NCBI GenBank assembly: GCA_013115135.1
Contig: JABANP010000618.1
Location: 1 to 27,398, forward strand
Length of the DNA: 27,398 nt
Direction: 5' to 3'
DNA from: Perkinsus olseni
Taxonomy: Eukaryota > Perkinsozoa > Perkinsida > Perkinsidae
Made by a program: the position numbers and the translations under genes. Below the pieces are notes generated by a model. The model had not been told where the DNA came from. It worked only from the letters and a program-made list of their open reading frames with translations, and made no database searches. Shown one piece after another: positions 9,801 through 19,600 of this stretch (position 1 is the first letter of the stretch; each line of letters opens with the position of its first letter).

Positions 9801-12431
9801 CTCCTAGGTAATTGCTGTGGCTGACGAGTTGGTGGATGTTGGGCTTTCAGGCAACATGCTGCTGGGGAATCTTTCGAGCCTGGCTGAGCTGTCGACGGAA
9901 GGAAAGTCTGGTGCATTCTTCTACTACACATCAGGTAGGATACGATTCTAGTGGTACTGTGCCAACCAGATACCCGTGAACGTTTTTTTTCCACGAAAAT
10001 TTCTTTGTAGCATACACTATTAACTTTTCTTGTGCTTCATGCGGCCAGCATTATTTGATCAGCTCAAATTGAGCTTTTCCTGGCGCTGGTCGTTGTGGAA
10101 AGAATACCCTATACCTTACTGCAGCGAGTGCGTAGATCGCTGTGCGCGGGACCTCTGCATACCTGGTATAGTGTCCATCACAGCCATACACTGCGTAGGG
10201 CATACGGTTCAGTCCTTATCACAGATGAGTGCACTCGTCTCACGAGTATGCGACCACGCGACCAGCATCCTCCTCATGAGCAGCCCGCAGAGTGTTATGA
10301 ACAGAATCATGTAACTTTTCTTCCCTCTACTCATCATCGACTCTAGTATCTGGCGTGGTTCCTACGTGGGCTGTCGAGGTGACAAACTGGTCTCTGATTC
10401 GAAGAGGGAGTTGCAAAGGGACTGCAACTGCCAGTTGAATACCCAGTGGGCATGTGCTCTGTATTGCCAGAGAAGAAATGGTCAATCTTAAAAGGCTGTG
10501 TGCCGAAGCCTAGGAGGCAAAAGCCAATTTCAAGGTGTTGCCGAGCCTACTCTGCCATACTCGCATTGTCAAGAAGGTCATAGACCATACTTCGCAATGT
10601 ACGACTCGTGGATCAGCCATGCGATTCCCGAGCCACGTATTTGACAACGACTTGGAGACTTTTACTACTGTCACTGGCGAAGCTGTCAAGCACCAAGTTG
10701 ATTAGACGCTCCGATATTACGCTATCTACGGTGGTGAGGCCTTCTACAGGCCTCGGGGCTATGTTGCGCTGAGCTTGGGGCGCCCGCGCAGTGGCCGTTA
10801 CGATGTCTGCAGAGCGTGCTGCCGAGTTAGTCGACCGAAGCACGTAGGAGTTCCTGCTGAACTATACGACCGGCTGACATGAATGCCTCTCCTTTCTCTT
10901 ATGCTGATGTTGGTATGAAGTTTTGCTTACAATTCAGGTCGGTATACAATTTGGAGGGTTGGGCAAAGCAGTCATACTTTCGGTAAATTATTTTTCCTAA
11001 TTATTATTAAGCAAAACACTCAGAATTTTCGGCATATGCCGGTCTCATCTTCGACAAGTCTGGGCACAGTCAATTTGAGCTGAAACGGCTCCAATACCGC
11101 TTCAATCAACCGTCAACGTCTTCTATTCTGACATAAATTTAAATGTGAACTCATCAGAAATATTTGCTTCAGACGGCCAGTTCCTATTGAAGACTGTATC
11201 CCCTCGGGAGAAGAAGTTGCTGAAACGGATGCTGCCCGACTACTATGCTCATATATCCCAGAATTCCGGGACGAGTCTTGTCTGTCGTTTCTTCGGCCTG
11301 CACGGTACGCTATTTCAAATCCAGACGCTCGTCTCAGTTCTCTTGTCAGGGCTCCGACTGAAGCACGCTAATGAACTTACGGGTGGCCAGAGTAACGCGC
11401 GGCATTCGAAGATCTACTTCGTTGTGATGGGCAACATGTTCAACGCAAATGTTGGTGAGTTCTCGCCGTATTTCTCTCCATCGTAGAAAAGTATGTCTCT
11501 CGTTTCCAGAGATGCATCGACGATTCGACTTGAAAGGGAGTTGGATTGGACGGTCTACTGAGGGATTCGACCAGCCGGGCTTCGACAGGAGTGTAGCGTT
11601 GAAGGTAACGAACGTTGCCGTGCGACGAGGCTCATGTGATGTTGTGGATAGGACAGCGACTTTGAGAATCTTGGGCTGAAGATAAGAATCGGCGAGGCAT
11701 CCCGAGCTGCCCTGTTGGAGCAGATCCGTCGAGACTGTGAGTTTTTCGCCCGCCACAACATTATTGATTACTCGATGCTATTGGGCATACACGAGAACAG
11801 GTGATAAGTTGAGCTGGTACGTAATTTCGTGGCGCGCGACGCTTGTCCTTTCAGTTCCGTGGAGATGTCCGTAAAGCGTGAGAATACCGGAGGGAATGGC
11901 TTGGACGGGGAGACCCAGCTGGAACAGGGAAGGAAGTAAGTGGGAGGCCCGCAGCGTTAGACCTGGCCCGGATAGTCCTCATCGACAGGTATCGCAGCTC
12001 CACTGTGTTTGATGCTGTGGATGGCAGCTGCAAGTACTTCCTTGGTATGATAGATATTCTCACAGAATATGATACCAAGAAGAGAGCTGAGAGGATAGTG
12101 AAGGCGATACGGTAGGAGGCTCGAGTTCGGACAGCAGTTGTTACCCGTCTAGGACAGCGTATCACGGGTGGTCATTGGTTGTGGGATTTGTGTGTGACAT
12201 GAATACTGTGAATGGGTTGCGATCGATTCGGACTTCCTGGGGTACCTAGAGTCATCCGTATCCTCTGTCGTGGTTGTGGACTTGACCGTTCTCGTCAGTC
12301 TGTAGGGGATGTGAGGAGGTTCGGCCCCGATCGGAAGTCTCGTCAGGTATCCATCTGGAGGAGTATCATGTGCCCCACCGGAGACCTACGCTCAACGCTT
12401 TTATCACTTCTTCGAGTTGAATATCGTTTAA
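6852..12431 (+). CDS. EF-hand / phosphatidylinositol phosphate kinase fusion (PIP5K-like)
   Basis: This gene predicts a Ca2+-sensor module fused to a PIPK that phosphorylates PtdIns-phosphate, probably making PtdIns(4,5)P2 at membranes. Exons consistent in phase: 6852-6892, 6948-7001, 7046-7106, 7183-7303, (start unclear)-7709, 7759-7854, 7904-7973, 8024-8172, 8219-8367, (about 8530)-8888, 8937-8969, 9016-9077, 9414-9445, 9491-9631, 9693-9807, 9851-9934, 11173-11304, 11350-11454, 11510-11604, 11652-11800, then ending 12111, and 12347-12431. The N-terminus has TKLTEQEVEALYDRF, a degenerate EF1, canonical EF2 loop DTDGDGTLTFNE, degenerate EF3 (YGVGGKGICALE) and canonical EF4 (DVEGSGGLTYDE). A charged helix (ELRRELVELEDVLRTYTLEQ) and an acidic linker follow. 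The kinase shows GHEDWNMVLNMMIGLR, FIDYAPYVFKSLRR, TEGKSGAFFYYTSDGQFLLK (ATP site), HRRFDLKGSW, IIDYSMLLGIHENR, FLGMIDILTEYDTKKRAE and the end motif YAQRFYHFF. Introns are ~45-60 nt except 9078-9413, 9935-11172 and 12112-12346. Unresolved: 7304 to the EF3 exon, 8368-8530, and the junction near 11870-11970. Confidence 0.92.
9935..11172 (+). other. 1,238-bp intron inside the PIPK catalytic region
   Basis: The phase-1 intron splits the ATP-binding segment between FFYYTS and DGQFLLK, and both sides join perfectly (TCA G + AC GGC). It is about 25 times longer than its neighbours. Inside are three middling open frames (10030-10314 and 10095-10346 on plus, 10613-10843 on minus) with no recognised domain, plus an A/T-rich tail near 10980-11010. 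No terminal inverted repeats or target-site duplication were spotted by eye. It may be an old insertion, a nested gene fragment, or simply a long intron. Confidence 0.75.
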
Positions 12432-12633
12432 GCATCGGAAGTTGCCTACTGCACGACCCCCTCACTGCCGTTTCAATTCATCCTGTTATTCTTCCCTATT
12501 ATTTGGTATAGTAATATCCTCCCATATTTGATGCAAAATTCGTGGCGAATCTTTTGACCCGTGTTTGACACGCTCGATGGTGGCGGTATTTCTGAGTGAA
12601 CCGGTTTAGCATTCTCTCCGTCTTCAGCGGAGC
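12432..12633. other. Short intergenic spacer between PIPK and chorismate synthase
   Basis: About 200 bp separate the PIPK stop from the chorismate synthase start. An AT-richer patch near 12480-12535 may contain the 3' end of the PIPK transcript. The spacer ends in the pyrimidine-rich run attctctccgtcttcag at 12611-12627. Confidence 0.5.
12611..12627 (+). promoter_or_regulatory. Candidate spliced-leader acceptor of chorismate synthase
   Basis: A strong 3' splice-site-like sequence (attctctccgtcttcag) ends six bases before the ATG at 12634. No coding exon upstream is needed, since the protein already begins at the conserved family N-terminus. This fits a trans-splice acceptor or a 5'UTR intron. 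Confidence 0.45.
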
Positions 12634-14697
12634 ATGTCAACTTTCGGTCATACTTTCCGTATTTCGACTTGGGGGGAATCTCACGGCCTGACCGTTGGCT
12701 GCGTAGTGGATGGAGTGCCTCCTGGCTTGGAGCTCACTGAAGACGATGTCCAACCACAATTGGATCGGCGACGTCCTGGGCAGAGGTAAGGTGCTGTTGG
12801 TGGATCTTTTGGGTAGCTTGTTTGGTCGCAGTCGGTCCGTGCAACGTCAGAATTGCTTGTGCGAGCGGCGTTGGCGTGTGCGATGAATGAGCAGCTCGCT
12901 CTTTTCGAGCGGCGATCAGGTCTTCTCGAGTAGTCGTGCCTTGGCGTCCAATTGTCAGAGAGATGCCGAGCTTCCTCCTGGGGTATGGTTTGCCGTGTTG
13001 TTAGTACGTTGACCACTGCTCGGTCGGAGGCTGACCAAGTGACGATTATGTCGGGCACAGAGAACGGTGTCACACTGGGGACGCCAGTCGCTATGATGGT
13101 TAAGAATAAGGATCAGAGGAAGTTCGACTATGCTAACACCACTCTCATCCCTCGCCCAGGTCACGCTGATTACACCTATCAGGTGAGAGCCTGCTCGAGT
13201 TCTTCCCTGCTGCGCACGTTGTGGGTATGTTAGCCTGGTAGTGGCATGCATCGTCATCTGCAAGTGTTCTTATTTTCATCTTGTTCGGATCAATACCAAC
13301 TTTTTCGTAATTCATCGTAGCTAACCATGAATCTCGAAGGGACGAGCCAGGTGGATAGTTGTATTCTTTTCGTCTAGGTGAAGTATGGTATAAAGGCCAG
13401 CAGCGGCGGAGGCCGAGCATCAGCTCGAGAGACCATCGGAAGGGTTGCCGCCGGTAACTTTGCATTACCGAGGCTGTTGGGAATCTTTCTTCAGGTGCGG
13501 TGGCTGAGAAGTATCTTTCCAGAGAATTTGGTTGCAAGGTGGTAGCTTGGGTAGACTCTATTATGGAGATCAGGCTGCCCGAGGACGTCCGGGACGGGTT
13601 CAAGTCGAAGCCTCCGACGCGGGAAGAAGTGGATGAATTTGGTAGAAGGCAGGGGTGATAGGGACGGTGACAGTGGGGCGGCTGACAGGTATCATTCGCC
13701 AGGCCAAGCTAGGCGATGATGACGAGAAGATTTACCTTATCGATCACCTAGGGGCTATCTACGACGGGACCACGGGCCACCCTATTCCGAAAGGCGTGTT
13801 GGTGGACGACCTCACTGTGACTAATACTCATTATATCCGTTGCCCTCACGGCCCTACAGCAGCCCAGATGGTTGCCCGACTGTTGCAGGTGAAGGCGGTA
13901 AGAGCGATGGTCTTTGATAACATAATGGTCATTGCGGTGGTGTGCAGGCTAATGATAGCTGTGGCGGTACCATCTCCTGTTGCATCACCGACTGTCCTGT
14001 CGGCCTTGGGGAACCCTGCATGGACAAGTTCGAAGCTGAGCTGGCGAAGGGCATTATGTCCCCTGCCGGCTACAAAGGGGTAGTAGACCTGAATACCACT
14101 CGCCGGTGGAATCAACAGTCAGTCATCAATCAGCGGGTATTTGTAGTGACTGCTGGCTATCGCTCCACTCCTGGATGGACGTTCGCGTGTTTCGAGGGAG
14201 TCCCCCATCGGCGTTATCCCTTCTAGGTTCGAGATCGGCTCGGGCTTCGACGGCGCCCGCACTCTGCGGGGTTCTCGCAACAACGATCCCTTCGAGAGTG
14301 GCGTTGATGTCGATGGTCTCCTCCACACGGCCACAAACAACCACGGTGGAACTCTTGGCGGTATCACCAGCGGCATGCCGATATACTTCCGGTAGGCACC
14401 AATGGGTGAGCTCGGGGTGGGCCACAGGTTGTCGCTTTAGAGTGTGCATCAAAGCTGCGTCCTCGATCGGCATGGAGCAGGTCACAGCGGACTTCGACGG
14501 CCACACGCAGACTTTGGCGGTGAAGGGCAGGTAGGGAGGGCCTTGAGGGCGGGGAAGGGCGGCAGTAACTGGTCAGGCACGATCCATGTGTGTTACCTCG
14601 GGCACCTCCTTTGGTGGAATCGATGGCTGCAATAGTGACGATGGACATGTTACTGAGGCAGAGGTCCAGAGGCAGACCGATCCACACGTTGAGGTGA
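12634..14697 (+). CDS. aroC: Chorismate synthase
   Basis: The enzyme catalyses the last shikimate-pathway step, turning 5-enolpyruvylshikimate-3-phosphate into chorismate with reduced FMN. Exons: 12634-12785, 13005-13182, 13378-13453, 13495-13641, 13689-13888, 13948-14079, 14227-14391, 14441-14530, 14577-14697, giving about 419 residues. Family signatures run in order: [17 protein letters not shown] at the N-terminus, [114 protein letters not shown] and [19 protein letters not shown]. The FMN/substrate-site His and Arg motifs are therefore present. Two oddities: about 47 extra residues between REEVDEFG and RCPHG, and a junction at 14080-14226 whose phase does not fit a simple GT-AG intron. 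No targeting peptide is visible, so the enzyme is probably cytosolic. Other pathway genes are not adjacent. Confidence 0.95.
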
Positions 14698-14958
14698 GTT
14701 GTTATCGGCCGTAGGTGCTCAGTGGAGGTGTGGTCCTTTCTCTCAGTACAGCGGTCAAGAGAAATAGAGAGAACTGATAGGTGTACAGCTGCCGTGGGCG
14801 AGGATGTTGGCAGATTTTTCCAAGCCATTTTTCGGACGCACTTGTGATGGAGTGTCGTGTTGGGTCCTGGGAGAGCCGATGCGTCCCTGTGCGCTCGACC
14901 GTAGGAGCTGCTGCTCGGTCTTTCTAGAGTCGCCCCCTTCCAGTGGCTCCTCCTCATC
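14698..14958. other. Spacer before PRP38
   Basis: No gene is seen. The spacer ends in a pyrimidine-rich run with CAG at 14941-14943, 15 bases before the PRP38 ATG, a candidate 3' splice or leader-addition site. Confidence 0.4.
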
Positions 14959-16318
14959 ATGGCTAACATCACCGACAAAGGAGTGGCGGGAGCCCATGGT
15001 GGCAACCCGCAGTTCCTGATATCCCAGATTGTAGGGTGACCGATGACGACGTTGATCGGTGGTGGCGATTACCTTAGTCGTAGGTGAGGGACCGAGTGTA
15101 TTCATTGCGGTACTGGAAGGAGGAGTGCTTCGGCCTCAATGCGGAGACGATACTCGATAAGGCTGCCGAGTTAAAGTAGGGGAAGGAGTGGTATGCTTTG
15201 GGAGGTTGGAGCTGGCCCTTTTTAGGTACGTCGGCACGGTGTATGGTCCGCTGCAGCGACCGAGCCCGTTCCTTTGTCTTCTGGTCAAGCTGCTGCAGAT
15301 CGGACCGGAGAAGGAAATCATTAAGAGCTTCATCGATCTGAGTGCAGGAGATGATGCCGGAGAATTGCGGTGAGGAGGGATTGAACCGGGGACTTTTCCT
15401 GAGGGTGCTGCGAACTTCCCTTCCGTACAAAATCAGATCGTCCACCACTGGTAATCACTCCCCCTCTCCGCTCCGGTCAGGTATCTTCGAGCCCTCGCTT
15501 GCACCTATCTCCGCTACATTGGTCGTCCAGAGGAGATCTACAACTGGCTCGAACCTGTCCTGTGGGACTATCGGCAGATAGTGTAAGGGAGTCCGCCTGC
15601 CTAGTATTATCGCTGCCACCGTGTGTCGTTCAGGGTCCGAAAGTTGGACGGAAGCTTCGAGATCTCCAACCTTGACACGTGGATCAATACGCTGCTCACT
15701 GAAGACGAGATCATCACGCTGGGCTTGCCGAAATTACCGCAGCGCCATGTAATAGCCGATCGTGATCAGCGCTCGGGCAGGGCCCCTCATGGCCTGGCGG
15801 GGTGTTCAGCGTTTGTGACTGGCAGTGGTCAGATTCTGGAGGAGCGAGAAGCGCTGAAACCCTTCGACTGGCCGCCGGAGGTTGTAGAGGGGCTGAAGGA
15901 AGAGCCTGCGGAGGAGCCTATCGAGGTTGACGGTGATGATAAGACTCATGCTGAGGTAACCTTGACTGAGTGGGGTTGCTGGTGATGTCATTCTGTGTGG
16001 CTTAGGGTCAGGCGGAAGACGGTGGAGCCGGAGGCAGCCGGAAAGGGGATGATCGATCCAGGTGAGCCCGATACGATTATACTGTACTACTCCTTGGAGG
16101 GTCAGTGTTCAGATCGAAGTCTACAGACGGAGAACGCACGCACCGTCGTCATCGTCATCATCACCACCGCCACGGTGACAAAAAGAAGAAGGGAGCTGAC
16201 GCTGAGGAGCAGCAAGAGTGAGCAACCAAGAGGGGTTAGAGTTGTTAGTGTCTTGTTCAGGATTGACGAGGCCAATGCTCTCCGAGCGAAGCTGGGATTG
16301 AAGCCTTTGAGGACGTGA
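14959..16318 (+). CDS. PRP38: Pre-mRNA-splicing factor PRP38 (PRPF38A-like)
   Basis: This is a U4/U6.U5 tri-snRNP-associated protein needed for spliceosome activation (the B-complex stage). Nine exons: 14959-15030, 15084-15175, 15226-15369, 15481-15582, 15634-15748, 15833-15955, 16006-16061, 16113-16217, 16261-16318. They total 867 nt, giving 288 residues. The start is fixed by the family N-terminus: a short lead, then GAHGGNPQFLISQIVRDRVY. The core follows the family closely: YWKEECFGLNAETILDKAAE, YVGTVYGPLQRPSPFLCLLV, KLLQIGPEKEIIKSFIDL, LACTYLRYIGRPEEIYNWLE, KLDGSFEISNLDTWINTLLT and LPKLPQRH. The C-terminal tail is charged and has a His/Arg run (RRHRHHHHRHGDKKKKG) where animal proteins have RS repeats, and it closes with EANALRAKLGLKPLRT. 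Its presence fits the dense introns of this genome. Intron 15749-15832 is 84 nt and stop-free, so its retention would only add 28 residues. Confidence 0.95.
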
Positions 16319-16606
16319 GCCTTCTACGACCACCGCCGTGGCCGACGTATACTACTACCCGAGCTCACCGAAACAGCCGTAAGATTAAGCATTACACTAC
16401 GGGCTGTTGAGTTTGTCTTTCCTTGGGAGGATATGATCAGAATTTTGCAAATTTGACCGAAGGTAGTCTGATACAGTGGGGTGTAAGTGAATAGAGGTAG
16501 GCGATGGTCGAACGGAAAGTCCTCGGCATCATCCTCGATTGGGGCTGATCAAGTCCTGAAGGGAATTCGTGCTCCTAGTAGTGGCTCCTCCTGCTCCTAC
16601 CACTCC
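16319..16606. other. Spacer and possible 5' coding end of the Piwi gene
   Basis: From 16490 the Piwi frame is open upstream of the first in-frame ATG at 16607 and reads Arg/Ser-rich sequence (GRRWSNGKSSASSSIG). The true N-terminus may therefore lie here, reached by splicing from an unseen exon, with an AG at 16494-16495. No in-frame ATG exists in the open stretch. No other feature is recognised. Confidence 0.4.
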
Positions 16607-19600
16607 ATGTCCTCCTCGTCATCCAGCCATCACCACCACCAGCAGCAGCATAGTAGTGGAGGGATGCAGTCGGACGACGGTCTATTCCCCGCGCCACCGC
16701 CACCGGGAACCTACGGTCGTAAAGTCCGCCTGGTGGCCAACTTCTTCGGATTGACGTGAGTCGAGGATCGTCAGTCTAGTGTTGATTATGTGCTTGTCAG
16801 ATCGGAGGTCATCGCCACGCAGGGGATCCAGGCCTATGACATCATCACCGTGCCCAGTCTATCAGTAGTATCTTAGGTCGAAGCTGGCTATCGACAGAAA
16901 ACTGCCATTCAGGGACTGGATAGGACTTCAATGAGGAGGATACAGGATTATTTATTACACCAAGTGGATGGGCAGCTGAAGCCGTATGTGATTGAGAGCA
17001 ACGTTCTTTACTCTCCGGTGAAGGTAGCCTCTCAACGCTTCAATGCCGGTCCGGCGATAGGCTCCTTCAGATTACTACACCATTAGTGGCAGTAGATCAC
17101 GAGGCGGCCAGTCGGATCAGTCCGGCTGGGTCGGAGAAGAGCCTGATGCAGCCAGTGACGATGACGATCAGTCTAAGGGCTGCCAAGACGGCCTTCAAAG
17201 GTGAGCAGTGGGGAGAGGATTTCTCTGGGGTGATCTTGTTTTCCGTCAGATCGAGAGAATGGCGAGCGGGCGGTGTACAGGATGATATCAAAGATGATGA
17301 CCACGGGTGAGCTCCGATTCTGTCGATATGGGATCGCTGGGAAGGCTCTATCATTTCCTCGGGACTCTCGCCGAACCGATACTCACTGACGATACCGGAT
17401 GGCGAGTTGGAAATAAGTCTTTGACCTAGACACACACAAGCACCGTTCTCTGAAATCAGGGCGTGCGCCATCTTATCCATTATAATATAGTTGTGGAAGC
17501 TCGCACGCGAAAGCTGATTTGAAGACTGGCCGTAAACAAGGAATTCACAGAGAGTGCATTCCCAAGCCCGTGCGCCTACTGCTCTTTGCTCTTCATACCA
17601 GCTATCGCTACTACATATCGATATCGTTACTACACACAGTTCGATGGTCATTGTGTATTTGACAATCGTGCGTGAGAACTGTGGACTCGTTCATGCTGCT
17701 ATCAACATGCTAGTTCAGCGCCTCTTCTCAGGGACGGGTCTACAGCCTCTGGGTTCTGGCAAAAGCGGCGCCGTCATGTACTTCGATACACGGCGCGTCG
17801 GTGGTAATAGAAGACGAGGTGGCAGCGACGGTCCTGAGAGCAATGCTGATCAACAACAAGCCGGTGATGAGGACAATGGTCGTATGCCAGTGCCGGTAAG
17901 AGTGGTGTCTGGAGGTGGGGCTGTACATGAGGACAGCATCATTACCAGTCCCTTGCTGCTGTGTGTCACTCCGTGGGTCATGACGCATAGTAGTCCACGT
18001 AGTTGCCGTTGTGTCATTTGCTCTTGTTGTCAGTGCAAAGTGGTGTCCGGCTTCTCCTGTTCTGTATGTAACGTCCCCGGGTACGGCCATCAGCTGAGGA
18101 TAGATGTCCTCTACCGGGCCGTCCATCGCAAGGACGTGCTCTCTACTATAACCGGCATACTGGAGCACGAGGCGATGCTTCAGGCGGTGACACGGCACAC
18201 AGCGGAGGTGGGTGGAGGAGCCCTGAGGGTGGATGAAGGACACCAGAGTTGTTGCAGGGTCGGTTGGCCGGGATGGGGCTGGACTCGGACGGAGGCAGTC
18301 TGGCGAGCTCGGGAGCGGAGGCAGCTACGATCGATTCGGGTAGGAAGTGTAGCTAGAGGTGTCAGAAAGGTATCGTTGATGTTGTAGCTGCCGAGTGGAA
18401 CCGAAGGTGCGAAAATGCTATAATACTGGCCCTTCACAACCGGCGTATGTACCGAGTAAAGTGTGTGAGGTGGGGCGGTGGGGAGCGATGGGCGTTGGAA
18501 GCCTCGGGAATCCTCTCCTCACTCAGGTTTGACATGAGCCCTACTTCTACCTTCCCGTATAAGGACAAGAAGACGGGTAGGGTGAGCCACATATCTTTTG
18601 TTGATGTAAGAATTTCACAGAATCGGCGGAGCGGAAGAGTATTATTTCAGTTCATGCGTCGATGGTATAACCTGGTGGTGATGAACACTGAGCAGCCGAT
18701 GCTCGAGTGCTACGGCGAGAGGAAGAGCGAACAGGTCTTCATGATACCGGAGTTTTGCGCTCTGACGGGCCTCACCGAGGAGATGCGCAAGGACAGGTAT
18801 GGGCCACTCAGTCTCGGGTGATGATAGAGTTTCTGGTCAGATTGCTGATGCAGGAGGTTTTGCAGTTGTCCCGCTGCACAGTGGACGAGCGTATGAATGC
18901 CTGTGTGGATATAGTGAGGCGGCTCAGAGGGGAGGGGGAAGGGTAAACTCGGAAGGGCTTCGACTGGGGCCTGTGGTAGCCTTGTACTGTTAGGGCGGTG
19001 GATGAGGGAAAGCGAAGTGTTGCGGGAGTGGACAGAGTAGCGCAGGTCCTCAGTGATTGGAAATGCACGGTCTCGGACAAGTGAGCCGCTGCTGGCGTGA
19101 TGGCGACTGGCATGTGGTTCTCTTCTGTCAGGCCGATAGAGATACCGGGGCGGATGATGGACCCGGTGGAGGTCTCCTTCGGTATGAAGCGATACACTGT
19201 GGAGGACGGCAACTTCCAACGCTGGACTAGGAATGGCGCCCAGTGCCCGGTGAATCTGGTGAGGGATCGGTCGAGTATCTTTCTTCTCCGTACTGCTGCT
19301 GCCTTAGGTTAATTGGATTTTGATCTTCCCGGAGTCGGACATAGGCCTGGTCGACATGTGGCTGAGGAGTATGAAGGAACTGGCAGCACAGGTCGGGGCT
19401 GGGCATGCGCGCTGAGTGGAGCCATTGCTGCACTCTCAGGGATTCGCCACGCATATTGCTGAGCCGGAGAGGCTCGTGTGCACCAACCAATTAACTGAGC
19501 TTCGCCCCTTGCTGCTCGAGAAGGTGAAGGTTGACACGCAGCTGGTGATGTTGTTCACGCCCGTGAAGGTAGGCCCAGGCTGTCGTTCTTCTGGTCGCGA

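Noticed and set aside
10613..10843. 76-codon minus frame within the large PIPK intron
   Set aside because: No recognisable domain or start context; kept only as part of the intron description.
14364..15005. 213-codon minus-strand frame
   Set aside because: It lies over the 3' exons of chorismate synthase and the start of PRP38, both supported by strong family motifs on the plus strand.
16487..16489. GTG as start codon of Piwi
   Set aside because: A non-ATG start is unlikely in a nuclear gene; the first in-frame ATG is at 16607, or an unseen upstream exon supplies the start.
17097..17651. 184-codon minus-strand frame
   Set aside because: It overlaps Piwi exons 17071-17200 and 17250-17306 and runs into the intron that follows; the translation resembles no family.
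17740..18243. 167-codon minus-strand frame
   Set aside because: It is a shadow of the Piwi exons 17732-17895 and 18034-18207.
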